A DNA stretch of 64,000 nucleotides from Alitta virens (taxonomy: Eukaryota > Annelida > Polychaeta > Phyllodocida > Nereididae), in the NCBI GenBank assembly GCA_932294295.1, contig OW028575.1:19038058-19102057 (forward strand), written 5' to 3'. The notes below the pieces were generated by a model that worked only from the letters and a program-made list of their open reading frames with translations, did no database searches and was not told the origin of the DNA. Shown here piece by piece: positions 48,546 through 58,929 of this stretch (its first letter is position 1; each line of letters opens with the position of its first letter). The position numbers were made by a program, and so were the translations under genes.

Positions 48546-50156
48546 CACCGCGTTCCATGCTATTATGCAAGCCTTGATTTTTTAAATTACATAAGCACCG
48601 TTGAACCTAGAGCAGTCAAATTAAACATGAACTTAGCTAATTGTTGTTTGAAACAATAACAGTTAACCTAATTGACTTAAGTTTGATGAGTCTTCGAATA
48701 CCTAGCAAACCTTAATTGTTGACTGTTCCACACTATTATGCAGCACAAAATAGTGTCCTTAAATTCTACTCAAGAGGTAGCAATGGGCAAAAAGAAAGAC
48801 CTCTCTGTCTCAGAGCAAGCTAGAATCATCAAATTATTGGGCAAAGGGCACACAGAAAACTCTGTAGCTAAACTTATGGGCCGTGATGTGCGCACCATCA
48901 GAAAGTTTGTCACCAAGGGAAAACAGGAAAGAAAAAAACGTAATGAGGCGAAGGTAAAGAAGGTCACCAGGAAGGAAATGGTAATCCTGAAGAGGAAATG
49001 GCATGCAACCCCCTCAGTTCAAGTGCAGCACTGTTTAAGGCTGCAGGGATTGGTGAAGTGCCCCGTACGACCCGGTGCCGCATTCTCCAAACGATTGGAA
49101 AAGTCAAGAAAGCAAAGAAAAGACCTCCTCTGAACTCAAAACACAGAGAAAAACGTATGGAATGGTGTCAGAAGTACCTGAAGACAGATTTCAAGACAGT
49201 ACTATGGACAGATGAAATGCGTGCAACCTTGGACGGACCAGATGGGTGGGCCAGAGGATGGATTCAGGATGGCACAGAGGCACCAACAAGAATAAGGCGT
49301 CATAAGGGTGGAGGAGGTGTAATGATCTGGTCCGGTATCATTGACAAGGAGCTGGTTGGTCCATCTCGAGTCCCTGATGGTGTTAAAATGAACTCAGAGA
49401 CTTACTGTCAATTTCTTGACCAGCATCTCATGCCTTGGCTGCAAAAGAAGCGAGCACCTGTTAAGAAGGGCATTATTCTGATGCAGGATAATGCCCCATC
49501 TCATGCATTTAAGTATTCCCGTGAATGGTTAGGCTCAAGGGGCTTCAGATTTGACAAAATTATGACATGGCCAGCTTGTTCACTCGATATTAATTGCATA
49601 GAAAACTTCTGGTCAGCTCTAAAACGATGCATCTACACCAGTGGCAAGCAGTATTCCAGCAAGGATCAACTCTGGAAGGCTATCCAAATTGCAGCCAGAA
49701 GTTTTTCACCTGCTGACATTGAGAATTTCACCAAAAGCATGGATGCTAGAATGATTAAAGTTATTCAGAAAAAGGGTGGCCATATTTCTTATTGAGGGGT
49801 GTTATATGAAGTGTAATATGTCACAAGATTCTAATAAGTATGAATTATATCACTTGATTTCCCTTTACATGTGTTATATTCACGTTTGTAAGTAATAAAT
49901 GTGATAAAACAGCATTGTACACAGATATTCTTCATTGAAATAAAGTGTATTCTATTTCTGCATAATAACATGGAACAGTAAAAAATCATGTTTCATTGTA
50001 TTTTTATGTGGTAAACGAATAAATAAAACTATTGCCTCTTGCATAATGTGTATTGACCAATAAAAAAACCCCATGTAAAAGATTTTTTCAGACGGCTTAA
50101 TTTGTTTCTAAAATAAAGGCAAAAAACCATCATGCATAATAGCGTGGAACGCGGTG
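48546..50156 (+). mobile_element. Tc1/mariner element (DD37E) with IR/DR ends
   Basis: A 1611-bp element flanked by TA (48544-48545, 50157-50158). The outer repeats are CACCGCGTTCCATGCTATTA at the left and its near complement at the right. A second, inner copy of GTTCCANNNTATTATGCA lies about 178 bp inside each end (48731-48751 and 49959-49977), the IR/DR layout known from Sleeping Beauty-like elements. It sits in intron 1 of the RecQ-like gene. Confidence 0.9.
48783..49795 (+). pseudogene. Tc1/mariner transposase, DD37E type, one frameshift
   Basis: The N-terminal frame (to about 49015) starts MGKKKDLSVSEQARI and holds the paired-type helix-turn-helix (SVAKLMGRDVRTIRKFV). A frameshift near 49010-49020 moves the product into the frame ending at 49795. 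The catalytic triad is visible: D in VLWTDEMR, D in ILMQDNAPSH and E in CIENFWSALK. I count 37 residues between the second Asp and the Glu, so DD37E. The usual SPDLNPIE is changed to SLDINCIE. Apart from the frameshift the gene is open, so the element was active fairly recently. The role is cut-and-paste transposition at TA. Confidence 0.85.
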
Positions 50157-51269
50157 TATTGATTGATGTTGGCATTACAACTTACTACAACTTACCAAAT
50201 ACAAGTCTCTTAGAATGCCATCCCAGTGCCCCAACGTGCTGGTCGATCAATGCATTGAGTGGAGCAATGACCAAAGAAATGTTCAAATTGTCCTGTAAAC
50301 GTAGACGTGAAAAACGAGGTATGAGGTTGAAGAGGTATGTCTTGCCATAGCCAGTGGGCAACACTGCCAAAATATCATTCCGTGCACTGTCTGTCACGCA
50401 AGCAAGAGTTGCATCAATCTGCTTTGGCTTCAGACATGTAACTACTTGTTTCGATCCTCGTTTGAATCGCTCCAACATAATCTCAGAGTGTGCTCTTTTC
50501 ATAATCAAAACTTGTTCTATAGCTTTTCGAAGTAATTCACGTGCGTCCATTCTGTCTTGAAATGAACAAACAGGAAGGATAACCCCGAGCTATAAATAGA
50601 ACAACCAACGAGAATTCCTCTTAGCCGTTAAGGCTTTCAGCCAATCAGCGCCTACGTGACATAGACCCTCAACAGTCCTAAGCTGCCTCTGCTCAGCTAG
50701 AACTGTTTTACCGTCTACATGGGCATGGGATTCAAGCAATCGACTAGTGACCCTTGTATTTATACTGCTAAGGAGGGATATACTATATTAGCAGTTTATG
50801 TGGATGACATTATTATTGCAGCTTAAAATGAGCAGCATATGAAGGAAGTTAAACAGGCAATTGCTGCAGAATTTGCAGTGAAAGACATGGGCAAGCTACA
50901 ATATTTCTTGGGAGTGGCCATCGATCAAGAAACCGACCGAGGAACAGTCTGCATGGCTTGGACAATCTGCTGTGGGAAGTTTACTCGTCTATGTGGACCA
51001 GACCTGACAACACCTACGCAGTTGCCAGTGTGGCAAAGTTCTGTTCGTAACCAACAAAAGATCATTGGATGGCTGTTAAGCGCATAATGCGTTATTAAAA
51101 AGGATCCATAAACTTTGGATTATGTTATGAACGAAGAGACCAGGACGAATGTGTTGGATATTCTGATTCAGATTGGGCAGGCGACATTAATGATCGCAAA
51201 TCAACGTCTGGATATTTATTTCAGATTGGTGGTGTCATAGTATTCGTTCTAGTGTTAAAATGATGTACT

Positions 51270-51453
51270 GGGTGGGTGATTATGGCTTTACGTCCTGTAT
51301 TTCTGCACCAGTTGAGCTAATTAGGACAGGCAGAGACCATGGCAATGAGACAAAGGATGAAACAGCCATCCAACTTAGGCTCGACCGGGAATCGAACCCG
51401 GGACCCAGCGGTTGGAAGCCCAGAGCGCTACCTCTGAGCTAGGCCCCCACCCC
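51270..51453 (-). mobile_element. SINE family 1, full length, inside the 5' LTR
   Basis: Flanked by a perfect 15-bp duplication TTAAAATGATGTACT (51255-51269, 51454-51468). A and B boxes intact. This is the youngest layer of a three-level nest: copia, then Ty3-type, then SINE. Confidence 0.95.
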
Positions 51454-51562
51454 TTAAAATGATGTACTAATGTGTTAGCCCCCTGGCGGCTTTGAGATGC
51501 AATTAAAAGTACTTCCTGTTTCCACGCTACCAAAGCCTCATGTTTTATCATGGTGGCAGTCG

Positions 51563-51730
51563 GTGTGTGTGTGTGATTAGGGCTTTACGTCCTGTATTTC
51601 TGCAACAGTTGGGCTAATTATGACAGGCAGAGACCATGGCAAGGAGACGAAGGATGAAACAGCCATCCAACTTAGGCTCGACCAGGCGGTTGGAAGCCCA
51701 GAGCGCTACCTCTGAGCTAGGCCTCCGCCC
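51563..51730 (-). mobile_element. SINE family 1 copy lacking the B box
   Basis: Nearly full length, but about 22 bp covering the B box (GGGAATCGAACCCGGGACCC on the plus strand) are missing, and the tail is a GT run. It lies directly behind the putative primer-binding site. No target duplication is seen, so it may mark a deletion or recombination junction where the gag-RT part was lost. Confidence 0.85.
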
Positions 51731-53090
51731 AGGGCCAGAGATAGCGATTGACAAGACAATACATACAATTCAAATTTCAAACAACCAGCTTGAGAAAGTG
51801 AGAACTGAATCACGATCAGATGATGAAATATCTGCACTAGTTGAGCAGATTAGGATAGGGTGGCCAGAAGATGCTAAGTCAGTTCCGAAGGTAATCAGAA
51901 GTTACTGGTCAAATAGAGACTACCTGTCAGTAGAAGATGGGCTTGTTTTCTTCGGGAATAGACTAGTCATACCCTCAGGTATGAGGAAAGAATATTTAGA
52001 GCGTATTCATTCAAGTCACCTAGGTCAAAGCAAATGCGTACTCAGAGCAAAAGAATAAGTGTATTGGCCAAACATGGCCTCAGAGATTATCCAATTAGTC
52101 AAAGATTGTACAATTTGCTTGCAGAATGCCAGGAGCAATCATAAAGAGCCCATGATGTGTCATGAGACCCCATCCCAGTCATGGGAAGTTTTGCATAGTG
52201 ATTATTTCCAATTAAAGGATGCTCACAAATACATGCTGATTGTAGATCAGTTTAGCAAAATGCCTTTTGTTAGAGCTATGATAGATGAGACAGCCAAGGA
52301 AGCTATCAAATTTTGTAAAGACATTTTCGCTATACATGGTGTACCCAAGACTTTATATTCTGATAATGGGCCACAGTATAGTTCCGCAGGGTTTAGAAAT
52401 TTTGCAATGCAATGGGACTTCGCCCATATTACAAGCAGCCCGAGATACCCTCAGAGTAATGGGTTCATAGAAAGAATGGTTGGTATAGTGAAGCCAATTT
52501 TGCATAAAGCGCAAGAAGCGGGAACAGACCCACAATTAGCTTTACTGTGTCTCAGGGCAACTCCGATCAATAGTCAAATTCCCAGCCCAGCTGAATTACT
52601 GTTTGGCAGGAAGATCAGGTCTAATTTGCCTGTAAAATCTCAGTTTAATGACAACTGGTCCAGTGTTAAGGATAGGTTCAATGAGAAGAGCAGTGATATG
52701 GCACAAAGATATGATGCCAATGCAGGACCCAGCTTGTCACAACTACTACCAGGCATGAAGGTGCTTGTACAAAAGGATGATAAATCTGGTTGGGTCCCAC
52801 GGACCATCAAAGAAAAATGTACGGAGCCAAGATCCTATCTTGTTGAGTCACCAAATGGTAGAATTGTTAGAAGGAATCGCAGGTTTCTTCAAGAGATTAG
52901 CCCCACAGCAGCAAAGAAACTTCATGAAGCTGCACCACAGAATGTGACTCAGTCACCACAAATCAGCACAAAGCATGTTAGATTCAAAGACACGGTTGTT
53001 AATTCGAGAGATGACAATGTTACTCAGCCAAGTCAAATGAGAAGGTCCAGTAGGACAAGTGTGAAACCAATCAGGTTGGTTGAAGAGTAA
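51731..53090 (+). pseudogene. Ty3-type integrase, one in-frame stop
   Basis: Upstream linker from about 51749. The zinc-binding N-terminal domain has H in RIHSSHLGQS and C-x2-C in DCTICLQN, split by a single TAA at 52056. The catalytic core has D in LHSDYF, D in LYSDNGPQYSS and E in NGFIERMVG, then ELLFGRKIRSNLP and a C-terminal basic tail to 53090. The layout is that of Ty3-type integrases, which insert element cDNA into the genome. Except for the stop it is open. Because gag and RT are absent, the copy could only move with help from a complete relative. Confidence 0.85.
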
Positions 53091-54337
53091 TGCTTAGTCG
53101 TCAAAGACTAAAGAATTTACAAAAATGTTTATATTACAGTTTATTTTAGTATTTGTAGCTAAGAGTATTGGCGCATGCTATATAAAGGTGCAAGTAGATG
53201 TTTGTACTGCCATGTTGGCATTTGTTTTGATAACTTTTAATTGTGTAAGCTGAAACTTAAATAATGTGTATTTTGATTTTAACACTTTAATAACAATTGT
53301 GCCAATGGACATTTTAACTGTATCATGCAAACGGTCATGTATGAAATGTATTTCTTGTTCGTGAGAAGAGGGATGTCATAGTATTCATTCTAGTGTTAAA
53401 ATGATTTACTAATGTGTTAGCCCCCTGGCGGCTATGAGATGCAATTAAAAGTACTTCCTGTTTCCACGCTACCAAAGCCTCATGTTTTATCAGGTAGTGC
53501 CCCAGTTAGTTGGAGAAGCAAGAAGCAGTCCTGTGTGTAGCATTGTCGACTGCCGAAGCAGAATACATGGCCTTGGCCAGCGCTGCACAAGAAGCGATGT
53601 GGATGCGACAACTCATTGGTGAACTAAACAAGCCAATGAAATCAATTATGATTTATGAGGATAATCAATCAGCAATTCGCATGAGTAAGAACCCACAATT
53701 CCATGGTCGATCGTAACACAAAGAACCCACAATTCCATGGTCGATCGTAACACATAGGGATTGAATATCATTTTATTCATGAATTGGTTGACCAAGGACA
53801 TGTAACACTCGAATACTGTCCTACCGAAGACACGATTGCTGATATGCTAACCAAGGGACTAAGTAAAGATAGATTTTACAAGATCAGACAGATGGCTGGT
53901 GTGTGGAAACTTGGTGTTATTGTCAATTAACACATGCTGTGGACTAACTAAATGGTGCTAATGACTATTGGTGCTATTGACACTCATTTTGGACTCATAA
54001 TAATGTAGTTGCACTTGATGTGTCAAGATCTAAAATGCTTATAATAGAATGTACTTTGATTTGTAATTCATTTACATTTTACATGTTATTGCATTATGTA
54101 TTGTTTATTTTATATGATGTACTGGTATGTTTTTGTTTTTTTTTGGTACATAGCTTGTTCATTTGATTATAAATGCCAGTTTTTATTTTCTTAGTGTTTT
54201 ATTAAACATAGGTTTAATGCATGTATGAGTTTTTTGAATTTATAAATGTATGGTAACAATGTTTAATCTAGATGAGTAGTAACCATATGTCATCTCAAAT
54301 AATTGTCGAGTACTCCAACTTAAGAGTGAGAAGGAAT

Positions 54338-54900
54338 GTTGAAATATGTCACTCTATGGTCACAGCATCCCCCAAAACCCTGTGACTATTAAGACGTTTG
54401 CTGATGGCTCCCATCTGAAAATGCTGCAAGACAAGGGCATTAGACTGCCTCGCATTTCTAGCGATACACAGAGGAGCACCAGTGGAGCAGACAGTGACCA
54501 TCGCGGCACCTAAAGATGAGGGGGAACAAGATCAACTGAAACAAGCTGTCCATGAAAGATGTGTCCTCAAAAGTTAACTCCAAGAAGGATAGTGCAGCAT
54601 TCCCATAATCACCACAAAGAAGAATGCCATATTTCTATGGTCACGTGACACCAACAATGTCATCACACCCAGTTCCATATCCAGTACCTTACCCTACTGC
54701 ATTTGGTGGTGGGTGATTAGGGCTTTACGTCCTGTATTTCTGCACCTGATGGGCTAATTAGGACAGGCAGAGACCATGGCAATGAGACGAAGGATCTACT
54801 GCATTTGGTCAACTATAAATAGACAATGATGAACCCCTGGATCTGTCAGCCAATTCCAATGACAAGGTGAACACTGGAGTACTTGCTTTTGAATCATTGG
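54338..54900 (+). other. Possible start of copia 3' LTR, end not found
   Basis: TGTTGAAATATGTC follows the purine tract, as expected for an LTR start. No second copy exists in the window to define its end. A truncated SINE (54708-54795) interrupts the region. Confidence 0.35.
54708..54795 (-). mobile_element. SINE family 1, head-truncated copy
   Basis: 88 bp of the tail half, flanked by a perfect 14-bp duplication CTACTGCATTTGGT (54694-54707, 54796-54809). It has the CACCTGATGGGC variant, shared with the truncated copy at 25657. Confidence 0.92.
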
Positions 54901-55476
54901 TATCAGTATCAGTTCCCTTTAAAAAGGTTAATGACATTTAAAGCACTTAAGCTGGCCCTTATTTACTTTTTGATCAGTCTCCAAATATTGTTCTGAAGAC
55001 TCAGTCAGCGAAACCCCTTCGAAAACTGCTGTAACACCTACAACACCTTGAACAAGTATACATAGCCATTCAAAGAAAAAAAACTGGCCTGAAGCCCTGC
55101 TGATTTGACGAACCCATTTTTGGTGCATTTATCCAAACTGGCTCATGGAATTTGCCAGTTAGCGCCAACCCAGTATCCACATGAAGTGAAGAATATTGAG
55201 CCCTGACCACCTGAATGACATTCACATGCTGTTTTCATTTAACATTTTCTTTTTGGTGGTCATTAGAAATACTGACAATGTAATCCGTACTCTCATGACA
55301 ACAATTCAGTATACTTGACATGCCTGATTAGCCAAATTAATAATCTTAGTATTTATACAATCTGATGAAAATCACATGCCCAATGCAAAGGCAGTTTGAA
55401 AAGAACTACAAAACTACATAACCTTAAAATGTATTTGAATGGCATCAATGGAATCAATCTACAAATATATTGGATT
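54901..55476. other. POLG 3' flank, no other gene
   Basis: AT-rich sequence that should contain the POLG 3' untranslated region on the minus strand. I see no canonical AATAAA close to the stop that I would assign with confidence. Confidence 0.4.
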
Positions 55477-58400
55477 TCACAAGTGTTTAGTAATCTCCAG
55501 TAGTCTATGAATATCAACTGATTCACCATATGGTATGCCATATGTTTTGAGAAGACCTCTTGGGTTAGAAGGAGTATTACAGTCCAGCTTAGTTTCCTTC
55601 CTCATGCATTTATCAATGTCCACTTCACTGAAAAAAGCCACACTCAGAGGCAAATCAGGCATGTTCAGTTTGTATGCAAACATACATCTGGTCAACAGGT
55701 TTGTAATTTGAAGAGCAAGAGCACACCGGTACCTGTCTTCAGAAGTGACAAGATACCGCACTTCATCATGGATAGATATCGAAAAACGACCTTCGATGTT
55801 GTAAGTATCTATCAGCCACCTCATACAGACCAACATCAGATGAAGATAGTCAACAGCAGAGCTTTGAATGACCCAATTTATACGACTTGGCATAAAGTCA
55901 TCGTCCACTTTAGCAGGCATCAAAGCTTCACTGATTTGGCATCCCAGTACTGGAGTTCTCGGGTCAGCATTTTTCGCTATCTCTTCAAGTTTGTTGAACA
56001 TGTGAGATTCACTGCCACCATACCACTTCTTGACAATAACAGGCTCATCCGAAACATGTGGTAATATTTCTTGGAAGGATTTCTTTTGACCTTTAGTCTT
56101 TGCAAATAGGGCTTTCACCTTGAGGTTGATGTCAGACTGTGGCATTTGATGGTTGAATCGCTGCAGAAGCTGTTTGGCAAATTTTTGGCCTGCTCCATAT
56201 ATGCGGGCGTAATTAAACACCTTGGCATGTTCACGGCTTATGCCCATGATTTTGGCGGTCATACTATGCATGTCTGTCCCTTCATTCTTGGTTCCTTGAA
56301 GTGTAGACCAGCTGAGTACAGTGCTACCATGGATACCAGTAAAGCTGGTATCACCCAACAGAGCTGCTATCCAAAGCTCCTGAGAGTCAACATCTGCGCC
56401 AACTATATGGTATCCTGGTGGTGCCTGCACCATGGCCTTCAATTCACTCCCCAAGCGGTCATCATAAGGATTACTTGCAGTCATCCACGTGGGCTCCACT
56501 GCTCTTCTAGTAACAGTTCCTGCTGTCACAAGACGTGGCAAAATGGCTCCATACATTTCAGACTCATTGTAATCGGCATCGTTTGCCATAGCATCTGTGA
56601 GCTCCTTTTCCGTTAATGTCACAACCATTTGAGCTCCAATACGATTCTGGTTGTTCTTCCAGTAAGAACACAACTTTCCCAATCTGTAAACCTCATGCAA
56701 ATCCCCTGACTCTGAGCTTAGCACCCCATCTTCCATAGCTTTAACGAAGTCTTTGGCCAAGGGGTTTCCCACCCTGTTGCCAGGGCCATCTTTATGAGGA
56801 ATCTTGTAAAACCAACAACCAGGTATATTCACTTGCTTGTAGGGTCCATCGCCTGTATGCCAATGAGGACCTTCTTCCAACATTTCTTTGGCACTTGCCC
56901 TTTTGTTTTTCAGTTTCCTTTTTGAGGCTACAACTTTTGGAGGATCCCTGGATAATCTCATTTGCTGCCATATCCGTTTACTTTCATCATCAGTGAAGCC
57001 CAGTCTGTCAAGGCTCAGATAATAATCACTCATGTCTTCTTCTGTAAACCGCATACCTGACACTGCCTGAGTTAATCTTGGCTTGCAAGCCGCTAAAGCT
57101 TCCTCCAAAGGAAACACTGGCTTGCCCTCCTGTTTCCCCAACTCCATCTCAAGCACATCTTGCTCAGTCAATTCCCGACCAGGAATCAAATAACCCCATC
57201 CCAGTTCATCATCAAAGTGCAGTGGGAAACCATCCCAAGTTAAGCGCAACAGTTTAGGCACAATACGCCGTTGGATTGTGACCTTGGATGGCCCAGGTGG
57301 TAGATTCTCTGAAGCCAATGGACAAAGCTCAGCATACCAGACAGGATAGCCAGCCATGTGAGCTGGTATTTTATACATTGTTTTCGCTGCAATATCCATG
57401 ACCTTTTTAAACCTTTCAACTGCTGTCTCATCCACCTCATTTTCCATTTCTTCAGATTTCATTTTCGATTTCTTAGGTTTTGGGATTTTCTTGGCTTTAT
57501 ATGGCTTTGTTTTCCAGTCAAGATCCCATAACCATGGATCTTTCAAATATTGCATGTCAGGCATCAGCTGGCAAGCTTCATTTGCAAGCCTTTCAAGTAA
57601 CAACTGCAGTTCTCGCTGCATTTCATGATAGGTCTCATTGGCAGAGCTTATGTAACGGTTCCAGTTGTCGTTCACAGGTAAATAAGAAGTACTCATTTCC
57701 AATGTGCCAGCAAGGCTGACCGGATGAGGAAAGCGCTCCATAAATCTTGGCCACAACTGCTGAAAAACCTTGTGAGTTGCCAACACATCACTAGCACAGT
57801 AAGTCATTAAACTTTGAAACTCATCTCGAACTTGCTCCATGGTACCTTTAAAGAAAACATCCCTTAATTCTTTTGCCAACGGTTCTCCCTGACAGTGCAA
57901 CTGATACACATCATTGAGATTATTAAGAGAACTAACATCAATCCAAGAAAAATTTGGAGTGCTGTAAAATGACCTTTCCTCGTGTTCTCGCACCTCTTTT
58001 CTTCTACTACCTTTAGTCTTGGCCATGAATAGAGTCCTTTGGAAACCAGTTAGCCCACATATTGTCATGTGCAAGGACATTGTGTCCAGAAAGCGCATTT
58101 TAGATCCTTTAATTGCATACTGTTCCTTTATGAACGATCGATCAAACCCAACATTGTGACCAATTACCAGTCTAGGGATTTTTTCTCCGAAAGATGGTTC
58201 CTCCATAGGGATTAAATCATTGGGACTGACACTTTTGCTCCACCTCAGGGCATCACTTGTTAGTCTATCACTGCACCATCCGTACCAAGCCTTTGGAGAT
58301 GCTGCAGTAGCCATTGTTGGATAATGCCCCTCTTGTACCAAAACTTCAATATCAAACACAAGTGCATCACTGTCAGGATAGGGGATTGATTCAGTTGTTC

Positions 58401-58929
58401 CGTCACAATTGTATTTAGTCCAACCCGGTACATATAACCAAGTTCTTGGGATTGGGGGCAGATCTTCCTGAGTAAGCCAATCCGCTTGCTTCTTATAAGG
58501 GGCAGCCTGTTCCTGAGCCAAGATTTTGAAATGCTCATCGATTGAATTGCCAAAGATTTGTGGCAATTCTAGCATTACCTCTTTTTTCATCTTTGGCTTT
58601 TCGACTATTTTGTCAAGTAGCCCATGCTCAGCAAAATGTTTATGAATGGCTCGCAATGTCTTTTCAGTAAAATGAAGATTCTCCTCTGACACATCTCTGA
58701 ACAAATAACGGTGAAGATAACGAGGCAACATTTGTATGTTCACTGCATTCACCCTACTTTCCTCTTCAGCACCAATTTCTTCTTTAGCCTTCTGGCACTC
58801 TGTTTGGCTGGTGTTGAATCCTCTTCCAACTGACGAATATAACCAGTACTGCCTAGAGAGTTTATGATGGTGAAAGAGACATCTCTGAATGACAGGAACA
58901 CCTTTCCTGAACCCTCGATTGATGCCCAT
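55477..58929 (-). CDS. POLG: DNA polymerase gamma catalytic subunit, mitochondrial, single exon
   Basis: Family A polymerase that replicates and repairs mitochondrial DNA; 1150 residues, close to the animal norm. The N-terminus (about 1-45) is rich in Arg, Ser and His without acidic residues, fitting a mitochondrial presequence. Exonuclease: Exo I VFDIEV (D193, E195), Exo II HNVGFDRS (N259, D263), Exo III YCASD (Y377, D381). A spacer with a Lys-rich segment (about 478-493) follows. Polymerase: motif A VGADVDSQELW (D846), motif B EHAKVFNYARIYGAG (about 900-914), motif C SIHDEVR (D1055). All catalytic residues are present. No introns interrupt the frame. Upstream of the ATG, TTTTTCAG|GAGTCAAA looks like a 3' splice site, so a non-coding first exon is likely. 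Confidence 0.97.
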   Translation of the reverse strand: MGINRGFRKGVPVIQRCLFHHHKLSRQYWLYSSVGRGFNTSQTECQKAKEEIGAEEESRVNAVNIQMLPRYLHRYLFRDVSEENLHFTEKTLRAIHKHFAEHGLLDKIVEKPKMKKEVMLELPQIFGNSIDEHFKILAQEQAAPYKKQADWLTQEDLPPIPRTWLYVPGWTKYNCDGTTESIPYPDSDALVFDIEVLVQEGHYPTMATAASPKAWYGWCSDRLTSDALRWSKSVSPNDLIPMEEPSFGEKIPRLVIGHNVGFDRSFIKEQYAIKGSKMRFLDTMSLHMTICGLTGFQRTLFMAKTKGSRRKEVREHEERSFYSTPNFSWIDVSSLNNLNDVYQLHCQGEPLAKELRDVFFKGTMEQVRDEFQSLMTYCASDVLATHKVFQQLWPRFMERFPHPVSLAGTLEMSTSYLPVNDNWNRYISSANETYHEMQRELQLLLERLANEACQLMPDMQYLKDPWLWDLDWKTKPYKAKKIPKPKKSKMKSEEMENEVDETAVERFKKVMDIAAKTMYKIPAHMAGYPVWYAELCPLASENLPPGPSKVTIQRRIVPKLLRLTWDGFPLHFDDELGWGYLIPGRELTEQDVLEMELGKQEGKPVFPLEEALAACKPRLTQAVSGMRFTEEDMSDYYLSLDRLGFTDDESKRIWQQMRLSRDPPKVVASKRKLKNKRASAKEMLEEGPHWHTGDGPYKQVNIPGCWFYKIPHKDGPGNRVGNPLAKDFVKAMEDGVLSSESGDLHEVYRLGKLCSYWKNNQNRIGAQMVVTLTEKELTDAMANDADYNESEMYGAILPRLVTAGTVTRRAVEPTWMTASNPYDDRLGSELKAMVQAPPGYHIVGADVDSQELWIAALLGDTSFTGIHGSTVLSWSTLQGTKNEGTDMHSMTAKIMGISREHAKVFNYARIYGAGQKFAKQLLQRFNHQMPQSDINLKVKALFAKTKGQKKSFQEILPHVSDEPVIVKKWYGGSESHMFNKLEEIAKNADPRTPVLGCQISEALMPAKVDDDFMPSRINWVIQSSAVDYLHLMLVCMRWLIDTYNIEGRFSISIHDEVRYLVTSEDRYRCALALQITNLLTRCMFAYKLNMPDLPLSVAFFSEVDIDKCMRKETKLDCNTPSNPRGLLKTYGIPYGESVDIHRLLEITKHL

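Larger units (their letters stand above)
44816..50550 (-). pseudogene. RecQ-like DNA helicase gene, disrupted
   Basis: Four exons in minus order: 50550-50196, 48199-47337, 45937-45545 and 45378-44816. Exon 1 (from MDARELLRK) has LKPKQIDA (motif 0) and VLPTGYGKT (Walker A). Exon 2 has IIVDEAHCVVQW (DEAH) and LAVTATAT (motif III). Exon 3 has LLLATAAFGMGVDCPDIRRV (motif V). Exon 4 has YSQESGRA-stop-RDG (motif VI) and the Cys-rich region EYCLLDSCRR...HNSCEVKCAC (RecQ zinc binding). Splice phases agree. Breaks: a TGA at about 45346 replaces the motif VI Gly codon, a SINE lies inside exon 2 (47958-48145), and a SINE-like element lies inside exon 3 (45654-45895). Intron 1 holds a Tc1 element and intron 2 a TTAA MITE. 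RecQ enzymes unwind DNA 3'-5'; this type is often multicopy in invertebrates. Confidence 0.8.
51228..53497 (+). mobile_element. Ty3-type LTR element with 119-bp LTRs, internally deleted
   Basis: The 5' LTR is 51233-51550 (119 bp once the SINE and its duplicated target are removed). The 3' LTR is 53374-53492 (119 bp). Both run TGTCATAG...TTTTATCA and differ at three positions. The flanking duplication is GGTGG/GGTAG (51228-51232, 53493-53497), inside the copia RNase H. After the 5' LTR comes TGGTGGCAGTCGG, a likely primer-binding site. Before the 3' LTR there is a purine tract GAGAAGAGGGA. The internal region keeps only integrase; gag, protease and RT are gone. Confidence 0.88.
50715..54337 (+). 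mobile_element. Ty1/copia element remnant (RT-RNase H), interrupted
   Basis: It starts abruptly at GFKQSTSDPCIYT of the copia RT. YVDDIIIAA (motif C) is intact, followed by a stop, then FAVKDMGKLQYFLG. A deletion/frameshift precedes KRIMRY and the RNase H start SDSDWAGD...STSGYLF. A Ty3-type element (51233-53492) interrupts here; RNase H resumes as VSW and ALSTAEAEYMALASAAQEA, EDNQSAIRM and ADMLTKGL to about 53930. A purine tract AGAGTGAGAAGGAA ends at 54337, where a 3' LTR could begin (TGTTGAAATATGTC). A short duplication is present at 53696-53750. The 5' two thirds are missing. Confidence 0.8.

Noticed and set aside
48770..48967. Minus-strand open frame over the Tc1 transposase start
   Set aside because: Antisense shadow of the transposase.
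58260..58553. Open frames antisense to or overlapping POLG (also 56146-56616, 57398-57719)
   Set aside because: Shadows of the POLG coding frame without independent signals.
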